A stretch of DNA of 64,000 nucleotides from Roseovarius sp. 217 (GTDB lineage: Bacteria > Pseudomonadota > Alphaproteobacteria > Rhodobacterales > Rhodobacteraceae): assembly GCF_000152845.1 (NCBI RefSeq), contig NZ_CH902584.1:481239-545238 (forward strand), written 5' to 3'. Position numbers and translations under genes: made by a program. Shown here piece by piece: positions 52,349 to 61,075 of this stretch. The notes beneath the pieces were generated by a model that saw nothing but the letters and a program-made list of their open reading frames with translations, did not search any database and was not told where the DNA came from. Numbering within the stretch: the stretch's first letter is position 1; each line of letters starts with the position of its first letter.

Positions 52349-53193
52349 GGCAGCACACTCATTAATTCTTGTTTAGAAGCATAAGTTTGTGATTCACTCT
52401 CGCACAAAACTGGGCGGGAGAATGCAAATGGCGCGATCAGATATGAGCGATCTGGAATGGGAGTTCATCAAAGCTGTCTTGCCCAACAAAACACGTGGCA
52501 AGAAGCGGGTTGATGACCGCCGCGTGATCAACGGCATTTTCTACGTCCTGCGCACCGGCATCCCTTGGGCTGATCTACCAGAGCAATACGGCCCACCGAC
52601 CACGGTCTACAACCGCTTCAACCGGTGGAGCTATGCAGGCCACTGGGACCGGATCATGGAGGCCATCGCCGACGCGCATAACGTTGACATGGTGATGGTC
52701 GACGGGACCAGCGTGCGTGCGCATCATTCCGCCACCACGCTCAAAAAAAGACCCACGCCGCTGTTTAGGTCGTTCACGGGGCGGATTAGGGACGAAAATA
52801 CATGCACTTACCAATCAGGATGGGCTGCCGATCCGATATGAATTGACACCCGGTCAAGCCCATGACGCGCCGCCGTGCAAGACGCTACTGGACAACTTGC
52901 AACCTGGACAACATGTGCTCGCGGATAAAGCATATGACGCAGACTGGATCAGGGATATGATCTGGGAACAGGGGGCTATCGACGTGATCCCTCCCAAGGC
53001 CAACCGTAAACTACCCGCCGAATTTGATGCTGAAATCTACCGGGAACGCAACAAAATCGAGCGCTTCTTTGGCAGGCTGAAAGCCTCGTTCCGCCGTATC
53101 GCAACCCGATACGAGAAGACCTCACGCAATTTCCTGTCGATGATCAAACTGGCATCGATCAGGCTGTGGATCGAGTTTTATGAGTCGGCTGCC
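52349..53193 (+). mobile_element. IS5-family (IS427-like) element, copy 2
   Basis: 845-bp inverted twin of copy 1, inserted into a CTAG site of the AHSA1 gene with TA duplicated (52347-52348 and 53194-53195). Terminal repeats as in copy 1. The two copies enclose 888 bp that carry the GFA gene and the 3' end of the AHSA1 gene. Confidence 0.93.
52428..52841 (+). CDS. IS5-family transposase ORFA, copy 2
   Basis: Deduced protein identical to ORFA of copy 1 (137 residues from ATG 52428). Contains the first catalytic Asp region and reaches the seven-A slippery run at 52743-52749. Confidence 0.88.
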   Translation: MARSDMSDLEWEFIKAVLPNKTRGKKRVDDRRVINGIFYVLRTGIPWADLPEQYGPPTTVYNRFNRWSYAGHWDRIMEAIADAHNVDMVMVDGTSVRAHHSATTLKKRPTPLFRSFTGRIRDENTCTYQSGWAADPI

Positions 53194-53196
53194 TAG
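52717..53196 (+). CDS. IS5-family transposase ORFB, copy 2
   Basis: Deduced protein identical to ORFB of copy 1 (159 residues). Its TAG stop (53194-53196) consists of the TA duplication plus the next target base, so termination depends on the CTAG target. Confidence 0.9.
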   Translation: MRIIPPPRSKKDPRRCLGRSRGGLGTKIHALTNQDGLPIRYELTPGQAHDAPPCKTLLDNLQPGQHVLADKAYDADWIRDMIWEQGAIDVIPPKANRKLPAEFDAEIYRERNKIERFFGRLKASFRRIATRYEKTSRNFLSMIKLASIRLWIEFYESAA

Positions 53197-53504
53197 GTCG
53201 CCTTGCGCTTCGATGTCAAAGGTGACACGGCTGTACTGGTCGGGATCGCCCTTCTGGCTCTCGTTCGCCCAGCTGATGACGAGCCGCTTGGGCGGATCGC
53301 TTTCGATGACTTCGCCCACCAGATCGACGGTGCGAGCCTCATCGGTGCGGATATGCCGCCAGCCGGAACCGGGCTGCCAGTCGTCTGAGACATTCTCATG
53401 TCCCCAGTAGCGGCGGGCAATTTCCGGCCTCGTGATCGCTTCGAATACTTTTTCGGGCGTCGTGCGGATAAAGGTAACGTAGACGAAACTGGCTGATTTG
53501 TCGG

Positions 53505-53825
53505 TCATTTCTCGTTCCTTTCAAGTTCCTGCTTGAGGTCGTGGAGAAGGCTCAAGCGGCCTTCTTCGAACTTGCGGATCCAGCGCTCATAGACCTCGTA
53601 GAGCGGGACCGGGTTGATGAAGTGCAGCTTCTCGCGCCCGCGGCGCACCGTGCTGATGAGATTGGCCTGTTCCAAAAGGCCGAGATGCTGGGTCACGGAT
53701 TGGCGTTTCATGTCCATGGTCTCGCAGAGCTGACTGAGCGTCTGCCCGTTTTTCTCGCAGAGACGGTCGAGCAGCATCCTGCGGCCAGGATCGGCCAGGG
53801 CCTTGAACACCATGTCGTCATCCAT
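53505..53825 (-). CDS. ArsR/SmtB-family regulator
   Basis: 106 residues from ATG 53825 (MDDDMVFKALADPGRRMLLD), chosen because GGAGG lies 5 bases upstream; an in-frame TTG 21 bases earlier is unlikely. Winged helix with the recognition helix LSQLCETMDMKRQSVTQHLG and the wing LISTVRRGREKLHFINPVPL. No metal-binding CxC motif is present, so it belongs to the non-metal group that controls adjacent AHSA1 genes. The promoter just upstream carries a large perfect dyad. Confidence 0.9.
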   Translation of the reverse strand: MDDDMVFKALADPGRRMLLDRLCEKNGQTLSQLCETMDMKRQSVTQHLGLLEQANLISTVRRGREKLHFINPVPLYEVYERWIRKFEEGRLSLLHDLKQELERNEK

Positions 53826-53850
53826 CGGTGCCTCCATACGCGACAAGAGT

Positions 53851-53904
53851 CATATATGCAGGTAATTGCCTGCATGTCAATACGCGCAGGCAATTACCTG
53901 CATA
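53851..53904 (-). promoter_or_regulatory. arsR promoter with overlapping perfect dyad operator
   Basis: TATGCAGGTAATTGCCTGC (53855-53873) and its exact reverse complement (53886-53904) flank a 12-base spacer; each arm is itself nearly palindromic. On the minus strand TTGACA (53880-53875) and TATATG (53856-53851), 18 bp apart, form a sigma70-type promoter whose spacer is one operator arm. Binding of ArsR there would block its own operon, the usual autorepression. Confidence 0.75.
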
Positions 53905-54472
53905 ATTGTGGATGGGGTGAAAATGATCGAAGGGGCTATCCTGGCCATCACCGCATTCGGGCAATGGCCGGTCTGAGAGTGGCTGCTTGATCGTTGCGTA
54001 GGAACCACAGCGTGACTGCGGGCCGTTGGATAAACGGAATGCATTGGCCGCAACCCTTGCGCGGGGCGGATCGAATGTCGTGGAAGGCCTCGAAGAAGCC
54101 TGCAGCATTGCGGCGAACTGTTTCGGGTCTCCGCGCACACCGCATCGGCGTGGACGGCCCAGTTCCGACCTTGAACTCGGAGTCACTGTGCCGCAGCGCG
54201 ACCCGCCAGACCAGTTTTTTGCTGCATTAGCGAAATCAGGCGAGGGACGCGTTCTCACATTGCTGATGACGGTGTCGTTCGCCTGATACCTGTATCATAT
54301 CAACGGCTTTATCCATAGGTTGCGCAGGAATATGGAGCCCCGGACTGATGAGCGGCCCTCTGCTGCTATTCACCTCGCTGTGCGATGTCGCAGTGCGGCT
54401 TCCCGAAACGGCCGGTCATGCTTGCCGCAGCATTTTGTCGTATCCATCCATGACGGCTGTCTCAACCTGTGC
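53905..54472. other. Gene-free stretch between the arsR promoter and the GDSL gene
   Basis: About 570 bp. Open frames exist on both strands but none shows a recognisable family or plausible ribosome site. It may contain decayed DNA from earlier insertions. Confidence 0.5.
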
Positions 54473-55687
54473 TCACTGTTTTTCCCCTTTCAGCAGTTCC
54501 AAAGAGATGGCAGCGGCCATTGCCTTATTCCCAACATCCCCCGGATGCAGCCGATCCCCGCTGTCAAAGGACGGACGCAACCGTGACGGCTCATCCGGAT
54601 CGCGCAGCACGGCGTCAAAATCGACCAGTCCGTCGATCAGATCGGGTTTTCGCAGCCAGTCGTTGAACTCGCTGCGAAGGGTGTCTTTCGCGGCACTCCA
54701 ATAGGTGGCCTCCATCGGCGTGCCGGGCAACGCGCCGCGAAATGGCGGGACCGTCCCCACGATCAGGCGCACGCCGTGAATCCTGGCCTTCGCGGCAATG
54801 GCGGCGATGCCTGCCTGCAGACGTTCAAGCGTCATGGGGGCCTCGTCCGGCGCAAAGGGCGAGCCGGGCCAGGCGATATCGTTGGTGCCGATCAGAAGCA
54901 CCACGGCATCAATACCGGGCACGGCGAAAGCATCGCGATCGATCCGCGCCAGAACGCTTTCCCCCATCCCCTCCGAAAGAAGCCTGCCACCGGATATGCC
55001 CGCGTTGATCACCGCCACGCCTTGCGGGGCGAGCCGTCGGGCCAGAAAATCCGGCCAGAGCACATCCTCGTTCATCGTCGCGCCATTGCCGTCCGTGATG
55101 GAATCCCCCATCGCGACCACGACCATCTCGGCCGGATGGTCGGTCAGCACGCCGGCAAGACTCACGCGGGCGGTGATCTCTTCATCAATGCGATCCCCGT
55201 CAAGGACAAAGCTCGTTTCCCGCGCGTCCCAGTGGAAATCCTGCGCAACCGCGTCGTCGCCATAACGCAGGGTGATCGAGATGCGCTGACCTGCTTGGAT
55301 CGTCAGCGCCACAGGATCAGAGGTGATCCGCGCTCCCGGCGGAATGATCACCCAGGGATTGCCGCCAAACAGAACCGGCTGCTCCTGCCCCTCCAGCGCG
55401 GCGGCTGCGCCGCCGGGCGCAACCGTGGCCGCGTCAACGGGCAAGGGTCTGGTGCCGTAGCTATTCGACAAGGTGATGCGCAGGCTGTCCCCGCCCCAGG
55501 CAAGGGTCAGCGGCTGGCGAATGAATTGCCCGGCGATGCTGTCGGGCAGGCCGGTGGGAAAGTCGAATTCGGTGCTCCAGACGGCTTCCGGACTGGCGGC
55601 CCAAGCCGGGGTCCAATCCTTCGCGTGACCCATTCCGGCGGATAGGGCGAACAGCATCAGGGCGGTCGTCGCGGTAATCGGTTTCAT
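54473..55687 (-). CDS. Secreted SGNH/GDSL-family hydrolase
   Basis: 404 residues from ATG 55687, whose ATGA overlaps the end of the MFS gene. Signal peptide about residues 1-22 (LFALSAGMGHA). An N-terminal beta-sandwich-like region (residues 30-190) precedes the SGNH domain: Ser in VVVAMGDSITDGNG, Gly in INAGISGGRLL, Asn in LLIGTNDIAWPG, and the Asp/His pair in GDRLHPGDVGNKAM. It is probably a periplasmic or secreted esterase, possibly removing acyl groups from a sugar or ester taken up or exported by the coupled MFS protein. Confidence 0.88.
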   Translation of the reverse strand: MKPITATTALMLFALSAGMGHAKDWTPAWAASPEAVWSTEFDFPTGLPDSIAGQFIRQPLTLAWGGDSLRITLSNSYGTRPLPVDAATVAPGGAAAALEGQEQPVLFGGNPWVIIPPGARITSDPVALTIQAGQRISITLRYGDDAVAQDFHWDARETSFVLDGDRIDEEITARVSLAGVLTDHPAEMVVVAMGDSITDGNGATMNEDVLWPDFLARRLAPQGVAVINAGISGGRLLSEGMGESVLARIDRDAFAVPGIDAVVLLIGTNDIAWPGSPFAPDEAPMTLERLQAGIAAIAAKARIHGVRLIVGTVPPFRGALPGTPMEATYWSAAKDTLRSEFNDWLRKPDLIDGLVDFDAVLRDPDEPSRLRPSFDSGDRLHPGDVGNKAMAAAISLELLKGEKQ

Positions 55688-56877
55688 GAGTCTTCCCTGG
55701 ATTTGAAGGTCAAGAGGGTCAGCAGAACGGCCAGAGCCGGCATAGTGGCGCCCAGCGGGAACAGGCTTCCAAGCCCCCATCCCGCCGTGATCGCGCTGCC
55801 GCCGATGGCCGCACCGATGGCATTGGCGAGGTTGAAGGCCGAGATGTTCAGGGTCGATGCCAGTTCCGTACTCGCGCCCTGCGACTGGCGCAACATGAAG
55901 GCCTGAAGCGGCGCGAGGGTCGAAAAGGCCGCCGCGCCGAACAGGAAAAGCGAGATCATCGCGGCAGCCGGATTGCCCATGCCAAGACGCATGGCCAGTA
56001 TCACCGCCGCCAATCCCGCCAATGTTCCCAGCAACGCCGGGCGCAGCCCGCGGTCCGCAAGGCGCCCGCCAAGCAGGTTGCCCACCACGATCCCCGCACC
56101 GAACAGCAGCAGGTAGCGTGATACATGGGACGGGGCGACCGCGCTGACCTCTGTCAGGATCGGCGCGATATAGGTGAAGACCAGGAAGACCCCAGCATAA
56201 CCCAGTGTCGTGGTGGCGAGCGCCAACAGCGGCGCGCCCCGCAGAAGCCTTGCCAGGCTGCGCCAGTTTGCCTGGGTTTCGCCGTGGGTGCCGGCGGGCA
56301 GCGACAATGCGCTGGCGGCAAGCGCCAGCAGGCCGATGCCGCTCACGCTCCAGAAGGTTGCGCGCCAGCCAAACGCTTGCCCCAGTTCGGTCCCAAAGGG
56401 CAGGCCCAGAACCGTTGCCAGCGTCAGGCCGGTAAAGACCAATGCGATGGCTGAGGCCTTGCGTTCGGGCGGGACCAGGCTTTGCGCGACGACGACACCG
56501 ACGCCAAAGAAGGTGCCATGGGCAACGCCGCTGATGACCCGCCCCAGCATCAGCAACCCATAGCTTGGCGCGATGGCGCAAAGGACATTGGCGAGGATAA
56601 AGATCGCCATCAGCGCAAGGATCACGTTGCGATGCGGCAAGCGCGCCGTGGCAAGGGTCAGCAGCGGGCCGCCAAAGGTGACGCCAAGCGCATAGCCGCT
56701 GATCAGCAAGCCTGCCGATGGCACGCTGACCGAAAGCGACTGCGCTACCTCGACCAGCAATCCCATGATCACGAATTCGGTCAGTCCGATCCCGAAGGCG
56801 CCGATGCCAAGCGCGACAAGGGCCCAACGGGCTTTGTGTCCGGTTTTGATGCGTCCTGCGGTCAGTGTCGTTGTCAT
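55684..56877 (-). CDS. MFS transporter, DHA1 (AraJ-like) family
   Basis: 397 residues from ATG 56877, which has GGAGA 8 bases upstream; an in-frame GTG five codons earlier is poorer. Twelve membrane helices. Motif A-type loop LPHRNVILALMA and the YALGVTFGGPLLTLATARLP segment match AraJ/YdhP-type sugar or drug efflux pumps. It is coupled to the GDSL hydrolase gene and diverges from a LysR gene 109 bp away, the likely regulator. Confidence 0.9.
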   Translation of the reverse strand: MTTTLTAGRIKTGHKARWALVALGIGAFGIGLTEFVIMGLLVEVAQSLSVSVPSAGLLISGYALGVTFGGPLLTLATARLPHRNVILALMAIFILANVLCAIAPSYGLLMLGRVISGVAHGTFFGVGVVVAQSLVPPERKASAIALVFTGLTLATVLGLPFGTELGQAFGWRATFWSVSGIGLLALAASALSLPAGTHGETQANWRSLARLLRGAPLLALATTTLGYAGVFLVFTYIAPILTEVSAVAPSHVSRYLLLFGAGIVVGNLLGGRLADRGLRPALLGTLAGLAAVILAMRLGMGNPAAAMISLFLFGAAAFSTLAPLQAFMLRQSQGASTELASTLNISAFNLANAIGAAIGGSAITAGWGLGSLFPLGATMPALAVLLTLLTFKSREDS

Positions 56878-56986
56878 GATGCAAATCTCCACGTGGTCGG
56901 GTGCAAGATCGGCGCAAATGACTTGAGAAAACAGACACTGAAAACTACAATCTATTGTGCCTTCAATTCACAGATTGGCGAAGTAA

Positions 56987-57823
56987 ATGCGCGACACCAA
57001 CCGGCTTGCGGAAATCGAGACCCTGCTGAGCGTCCTCGCCGAGGGGAGCTTCTCAGCCGCCGCGCGCATGCGCGGGATGACCCCCTCGGCGGTGTCCAAG
57101 ATGATGGCCCGGCTCGAGGAACGGTTGGGCGTGACCCTGCTGAAACGTTCGACCCGAAAGATCCAGGTGACCGAGGAAGGCGCACGCTTCGCGCGACAGG
57201 GCCAGGCGATTCTCGAGGCGCTTGATGCGGCCGAGCATGAAGCAAGCTGCGGCCGGGTCGCGGGCACCGTGCGCATCGCCACCAGCGCCGCCTATGCCAA
57301 CCATATCCTGGCGCCGATTCTGGGCGGGCTGCTGCAAACGCACCCGGAGATCCGCATCGACCTGGCGATCGGCGATAATGTGAGCGATCTTTATGGTCAA
57401 CCGATCGATCTGGCGGTGCGGGCCGGGCCGCTTGACGACTCCACCCTCATGACCCGGCACCTGGGCCGCAGCGAGATTGTCGAGGTGATGGCTCCTCCCC
57501 GCGGCGATGGCGGACCGCCCCCGCTCCGGATCGGGTTTTCCTATGCCCGCCGTGACGCGACATGGCGGGGGCGATCATCGCGCCTGCTGGTCAATGACGG
57601 GGCCACCATCGCGGCCCTCGTTGCCGTCGGCGCCGGCGCCGCTCGTGTCGGCCGCTTCACCGTCGCCCGTGAACTGGCGGCCCGGCAGGTCGTCTTGTGC
57701 GACCCGCACGCCGAACCGCTTTTCGAGGATTTCCACCTACTCTATGTGGGCCGGGCCAAGACGCTTCCGCGTCGGGTCCAGGCGGTGCTGGACTATCTCA
57801 CCAGGCACGGCCGGGTCGATTAG
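56987..57823 (+). CDS. LysR-family transcriptional regulator
   Basis: 278 residues. N-terminal winged helix (AEGSFSAAARMRGMTPSAVS, LEERLGVTLLKRSTRKIQ) and effector-binding domain (GTVRIATSAAYANHILAPI). Somewhat shorter than most LysR proteins (about 300). It diverges from the MFS-GDSL operon; the 109-bp intergenic region contains the A/T-rich T-N11-A-like segment expected for LysR binding (around 56943-56975), although no single box could be fixed. Confidence 0.88.
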   Translation: MRDTNRLAEIETLLSVLAEGSFSAAARMRGMTPSAVSKMMARLEERLGVTLLKRSTRKIQVTEEGARFARQGQAILEALDAAEHEASCGRVAGTVRIATSAAYANHILAPILGGLLQTHPEIRIDLAIGDNVSDLYGQPIDLAVRAGPLDDSTLMTRHLGRSEIVEVMAPPRGDGGPPPLRIGFSYARRDATWRGRSSRLLVNDGATIAALVAVGAGAARVGRFTVARELAARQVVLCDPHAEPLFEDFHLLYVGRAKTLPRRVQAVLDYLTRHGRVD

Positions 57824-58193
57824 CCGGAGCTTGTTCGAGTATCGGCAGGTAGACCTTTGCCATGAAAGTCCGTCCCGTAGCCGCCGTTCGATGCGGCGCG
57901 CGGCGTGAGGAGTTGCTTTACAAAAGCAGCCGTTCGCGCCTGGGTAAAGACTCTTGGCCCTGCCACCGTCCGGTGAGCGGACCAAGCTGACCTCCAACCC
58001 TGTTCATCATTTGGTGGCTCCCGGCCTCGCAATTGACCTTCGATCAGCGGGAATGTCACCAGCGCCGCTGACATTGACCGGGCGGAAACGGTCTGATGGC
58101 AGCGCGGCAGGGTAGCGGGGTGCGCTAAGGGATCGCCGGATAAAAGGGACGGCAAGTGGCAGGCCACCCGGATCGTGGACCTGCCATGCGGGA
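57824..58193. other. Intergenic stretch after the LysR gene
   Basis: 370 bp between two converging genes. No coding frame with family resemblance and no strong terminator was seen. Confidence 0.5.
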
Positions 58194-59039
58194 TTAGGCA
58201 AGCGCATTCGCCACGGCCAGATCCAGTCTTACCGTTGGACGGCCCAGCAGGCGCGACAGCGTGCCGCTGTCATCTGCCAGCCAGCCCTCGCCAGCCTTGT
58301 TGTCCACATCGACCAGCAGTTGCGCAAAGCCCGGTGGCAGGCCCAGGCTTTCCAGAATGCCCTGATACACCTCACCCGGCAAATCGTTGTAGGGCAGCGT
58401 CTTGCCCGTCTGCCGCGAGACTTCGGCCGCAAGCTCTGAGAGGGTGAACCCCTCGTCCCCCGCCAATTCATATGTCTGGTCGGCATGGGTCGGGTCGGCG
58501 GCAACTACAGCGAGGGCATGAGCATAGTCGGCGCGGGTAGCGGGGGTAAAGCAGGCTTTCCCCGCCGCCCCGATCAGGGCCCCCGCGGCAATGGCCCCTC
58601 CTAGATTGTCAGTCCAGTTCTCTGTGTACCAGCCATTGCGCAGGATCGTGGCGCTCAGGCTCGAGGCCGCGATGATATCTTCGGTAGCCGCATGATCTGC
58701 AGCGATCAGCAAGGGTGAGCGGTCGGCCTTCAAAATCGAAGTATAGATAATGCGTTCGACTCCTGCGGCCTCGGCAGCCTGGATGACATTGCGGTGCTGG
58801 CCTTGGCGGTCGTTGAAATCACTTGATGAAATCAGCGCAAGGGTTTTGACCCCGTCAAGCGCGGCAGCAAAACCTGCGGGCCGTGTGTAGTCAAAGGCGC
58901 GGGCAATAACGCCTAGATCGCCCAGTTTTCCGGGATCGCGCGCAAGCGCCACGATTTCAGCAGGATCAGTTAAGGTCTTCAAGTGCGAGATGGCAAGGCG
59001 ACCAAGCTGGCCACTGGCTCCGGTGATGGCGATTGTCAT
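58194..59039 (-). CDS. qorB: NAD(P)H:quinone oxidoreductase, QorB/NmrA type
   Basis: 281-residue atypical SDR. The N-terminal NADP motif ITGASGQLGRLAI is at residues 5-17, with ALARDPGKL providing the cofactor Arg; LALISSSDFNDRQGQHRNVI and LRNGWYTENW are typical of QorB (YtfG). It reduces quinones with NADPH. It diverges from an HxlR-family gene, the same pairing as E. coli ytfG/ytfH and the QorR/QorA systems, so it is probably induced by quinone or disulfide stress. Confidence 0.88.
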   Translation of the reverse strand: MTIAITGASGQLGRLAISHLKTLTDPAEIVALARDPGKLGDLGVIARAFDYTRPAGFAAALDGVKTLALISSSDFNDRQGQHRNVIQAAEAAGVERIIYTSILKADRSPLLIAADHAATEDIIAASSLSATILRNGWYTENWTDNLGGAIAAGALIGAAGKACFTPATRADYAHALAVVAADPTHADQTYELAGDEGFTLSELAAEVSRQTGKTLPYNDLPGEVYQGILESLGLPPGFAQLLVDVDNKAGEGWLADDSGTLSRLLGRPTVRLDLAVANALA

Positions 59040-59100
59040 TAAAAGCTCCGTATGTTGCGTTGACGGAACACATCTAAACGAATACTATCGAAAAGGAAGT

Positions 59101-59118
59101 ACGTACAAAAATGTAAGT
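59101..59118. promoter_or_regulatory. Candidate HxlR operator in the qorB/HxlR intergenic region
   Basis: ACGTAC (59101-59106) and GTAAGT (59113-59118) form an imperfect inverted repeat (5 of 6 pairs) with a 6-base spacer, 10 bp upstream of the HxlR gene start. Operators of DUF24/HxlR regulators are short A/T-rich dyads close to or within the promoter. The role is inferred. Confidence 0.4.
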
Positions 59119-59127
59119 TTCAAAAAT

Positions 59128-59493
59128 ATGCCCGAAACCAACCTGACCCAAAGACCTGCGGATGTCCTGAACGAAAAATGCCCCTCGCGTACGGTGCTGA
59201 ACCATGTGACCAGCCGCTGGGGAGTGCTGGTGCTGATCGTGCTGCAAGACGGCACGCATCGTTACAGCAGCTTGCGCCGCCGGATCGGGGGCGTGTCGGA
59301 ACGCATGCTTGCTCGAACCCTGCGGGTGCTGGAAGAAGACGGGTTGATCCAGCGCACCGCCTATCCTGTGGTTCCACCGCATGTCGAATATGACCTGACG
59401 CCGATTGGTCAGGTGGTCGCCGAAAAAGTCCACGCTTTGGCCACCTGCATCGAAAGCAACCTTGAGAAAATTCTCGGAATGCAGATGCGTTGA
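59128..59493 (+). CDS. HxlR-family (DUF24) redox-type regulator
   Basis: 121 residues from ATG 59128; the frame extends upstream across the intergenic region but similarity starts with this Met. Typical block VTSRWGVLVLIVLQDGTHRY, then GVSERMLARTLRVLEEDGLI and the wing RTAYPVVPPHVEYDLTPIG. A single Cys in NEKCPSRTV (residue 18) is placed like the sensing Cys of QorR and YodB. It probably represses qorB until oxidised or alkylated. No clear ribosome site was seen, so it may be leaderless or weakly translated. Confidence 0.87.
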   Translation: MPETNLTQRPADVLNEKCPSRTVLNHVTSRWGVLVLIVLQDGTHRYSSLRRRIGGVSERMLARTLRVLEEDGLIQRTAYPVVPPHVEYDLTPIGQVVAEKVHALATCIESNLEKILGMQMR

Positions 59494-60050
59494 CGCCCTG
59501 TTGCCAAGATAGACTGACCAGCAGATCCTGCATTGGACTCTGAACCCTGTTGCCCAGTAAAATGCCATTGAAGCGAACGCGCCCGTTTGGTGCCTGGTGG
59601 CAGCCTGCCCTGCACGCTGTGGCCTTGCGCTATAGGTCGTATTCCGGCCCTTCGACCTCAGCCCAGCGAGAGTCCAGTTTCCGCCCTGTCCGCGTCGCTT
59701 GGAATAATACGGGGCGCAAAAGGCTTCTTGCCGATTTGTCCGCAGCACGATCGGCCATTCCGAACCAAAATGCGGGCCGCTCGACGTTAAATGACATGAG
59801 GATGATGTTGCCCCTGACCATCCACTGTGGGCTCTAAAGCAGCCTAGCGGCGGCGCAGCAATGGTTCAGTTCAGGCTCGGAACCCTAGATGACCGTGATT
59901 GACCCATTGTGTCCGGCCATTCTGGTGACCTCGAGGCACCTCTGTCGCAAGACCGGACGTTCGTGGTCACTCAAGTAAGATCGAGCGACATACAGCCTAA
60001 CCCTTGCAATAGGTGGTGCGTTGGGTCACATCGATAGAATGGAGGGAAAG
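59494..60050. other. Intergenic stretch, no gene recognised
   Basis: About 557 bp between converging genes. Several short frames but none with recognisable family features. No tRNA, repeat or insertion end identified. Confidence 0.5.
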
Positions 60051-61052
60051 CTACCTCACCTTGATGACGACCTTGCCCTTCGCGCGACCGCTTTCAACAT
60101 GTGCGATTGCGGCGTTCGTTTCGGAAAAAGGGTAGACGTGGTCGATGATCGGGCGGATATGGCCTGCGTCGATCAGGGCAGTTATCTGCTGCAACTGAGT
60201 GCCGTTCGCTGTCATGAACAGGAAATCGAAGGACACGTTGCGTTGGCGGGCCTTCTTGTAGGTGCCCCGGCTGAGCGCCCAGAACACCGGTTTCAGGAAC
60301 CAGGGGGCTTTGATCTGTGCAGCGAAGGTCGGGGTGGCAGGACCGGTGATCGACACCAGCCTGCCGCCGGGCCGCAGGACGTTCAGTGACTTTTCAAGCA
60401 CTTTGGCGTCTTGGCTGTGCAGGACCACATCATAGTCGCGCAAGGCCGTCTCGAAATCCTGCGTCTTGTAGTCGATGACCAGATCGGCCCCAAGCGCCTT
60501 GAGCCAATCCGCGTTCGCGGCGCTGGCGGTCGTGGCGACATAGGCCCCGATATGCTTAGCCATCTGGATCGCGATTGTCCCCACTCCGCCCGAACCTGCC
60601 TGAATGAACACCCGTTGTCCCGCACGCAATCCTGCAATCTCGACCAGAGCCTGCCAGGCGGTCAGCGCGACCAGCGGCACCGAGGCTGCTTCCTCCATGG
60701 TAAGGGTCTTGGGCTTTGCCGCAAGAGAGGTTTCCCTGACTGCGATGGTTTCGGCAAATGTGCCGATACGGAAGTCGTCCACGCGGGCGAAGACTTCGTC
60801 GCCGGCCTTGTAGCGCGTGGCCTTCGGCCCGACCTTCACCACAGTGCCAGCCATGTCGTGCCCAAGGATCAGCGGCAGCTTGTAAGGCAGGATCGGCTTG
60901 AATTCGCCATCGCGCAGCTTGGCGTCAAGGACGTTGACCCCTGCGGCATGGATCTGGACCAGAATCTCATCCTCGCCGAGGGTTGGTTCAGGGACATCGG
61001 CCAGCCGCAGCGGGGCATTTTTATGATACTTGTCAACAAGGAAAGCTTGCAT
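60051..61052 (-). CDS. Zinc-free quinone reductase-type MDR oxidoreductase
   Basis: 333 residues from ATG 61052; the frame is open 81 codons more inside the hydrolase gene, but homology starts here (MQAFLVDKYHKNAPLRLADV). Family signature HAAGVNVLDAKLRDGEF replaces the zinc Cys, and the cofactor motif FIQAGSGGVGTIAIQMAKH is present. It resembles NADPH:quinone/alkenal reductases. Third gene of an operon with an SDR and an alpha/beta hydrolase, all divergent from an HxlR regulator, a set suited to detoxifying reactive carbonyls or quinones. Confidence 0.88.
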   Translation of the reverse strand: MQAFLVDKYHKNAPLRLADVPEPTLGEDEILVQIHAAGVNVLDAKLRDGEFKPILPYKLPLILGHDMAGTVVKVGPKATRYKAGDEVFARVDDFRIGTFAETIAVRETSLAAKPKTLTMEEAASVPLVALTAWQALVEIAGLRAGQRVFIQAGSGGVGTIAIQMAKHIGAYVATTASAANADWLKALGADLVIDYKTQDFETALRDYDVVLHSQDAKVLEKSLNVLRPGGRLVSITGPATPTFAAQIKAPWFLKPVFWALSRGTYKKARQRNVSFDFLFMTANGTQLQQITALIDAGHIRPIIDHVYPFSETNAAIAHVESGRAKGKVVIKVR

Positions 61053-61075
61053 CGGTTTTCTCCGAAAGGGGGCGT

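Larger units (their letters stand above)
52215..53508 (-). pseudogene. AHSA1/SRPBCC-domain gene split by IS5-family copy 2
   Basis: N-terminal 105 codons (53508 down to 53194; FVYVTFIRTTPEKVFEAITR, RYWGHENVSDDWQPGSGW) and the last 44 codons (52346-52215; VKLTVAHDELQPGSGM, GWPQVLSSMKSFLETGQGF, stop) flank the IS. Removing the 845-bp element and one TA restores one frame through GDLVKLTVAHD, giving a 148-residue AHSA1/SRPBCC protein. Genes of this kind typically follow an arsR gene and encode stress- or ligand-binding proteins. The ATG overlaps the arsR stop in an ATGA. Confidence 0.92.

Noticed and set aside
50614..53193. Composite transposon formed by the two IS5-family copies
   Set aside because: Copy 2 lies inside the AHSA1 gene whose two halves are on both sides of it, so the central segment was native to this place and was not brought in between the two copies.
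54473..56938. 821-codon frame apparently joining the GDSL hydrolase to upstream sequence
   Set aside because: The upper half is the wrong frame of the MFS gene; the real GDSL start is the ATGA-coupled ATG at 55687 followed by a signal peptide.
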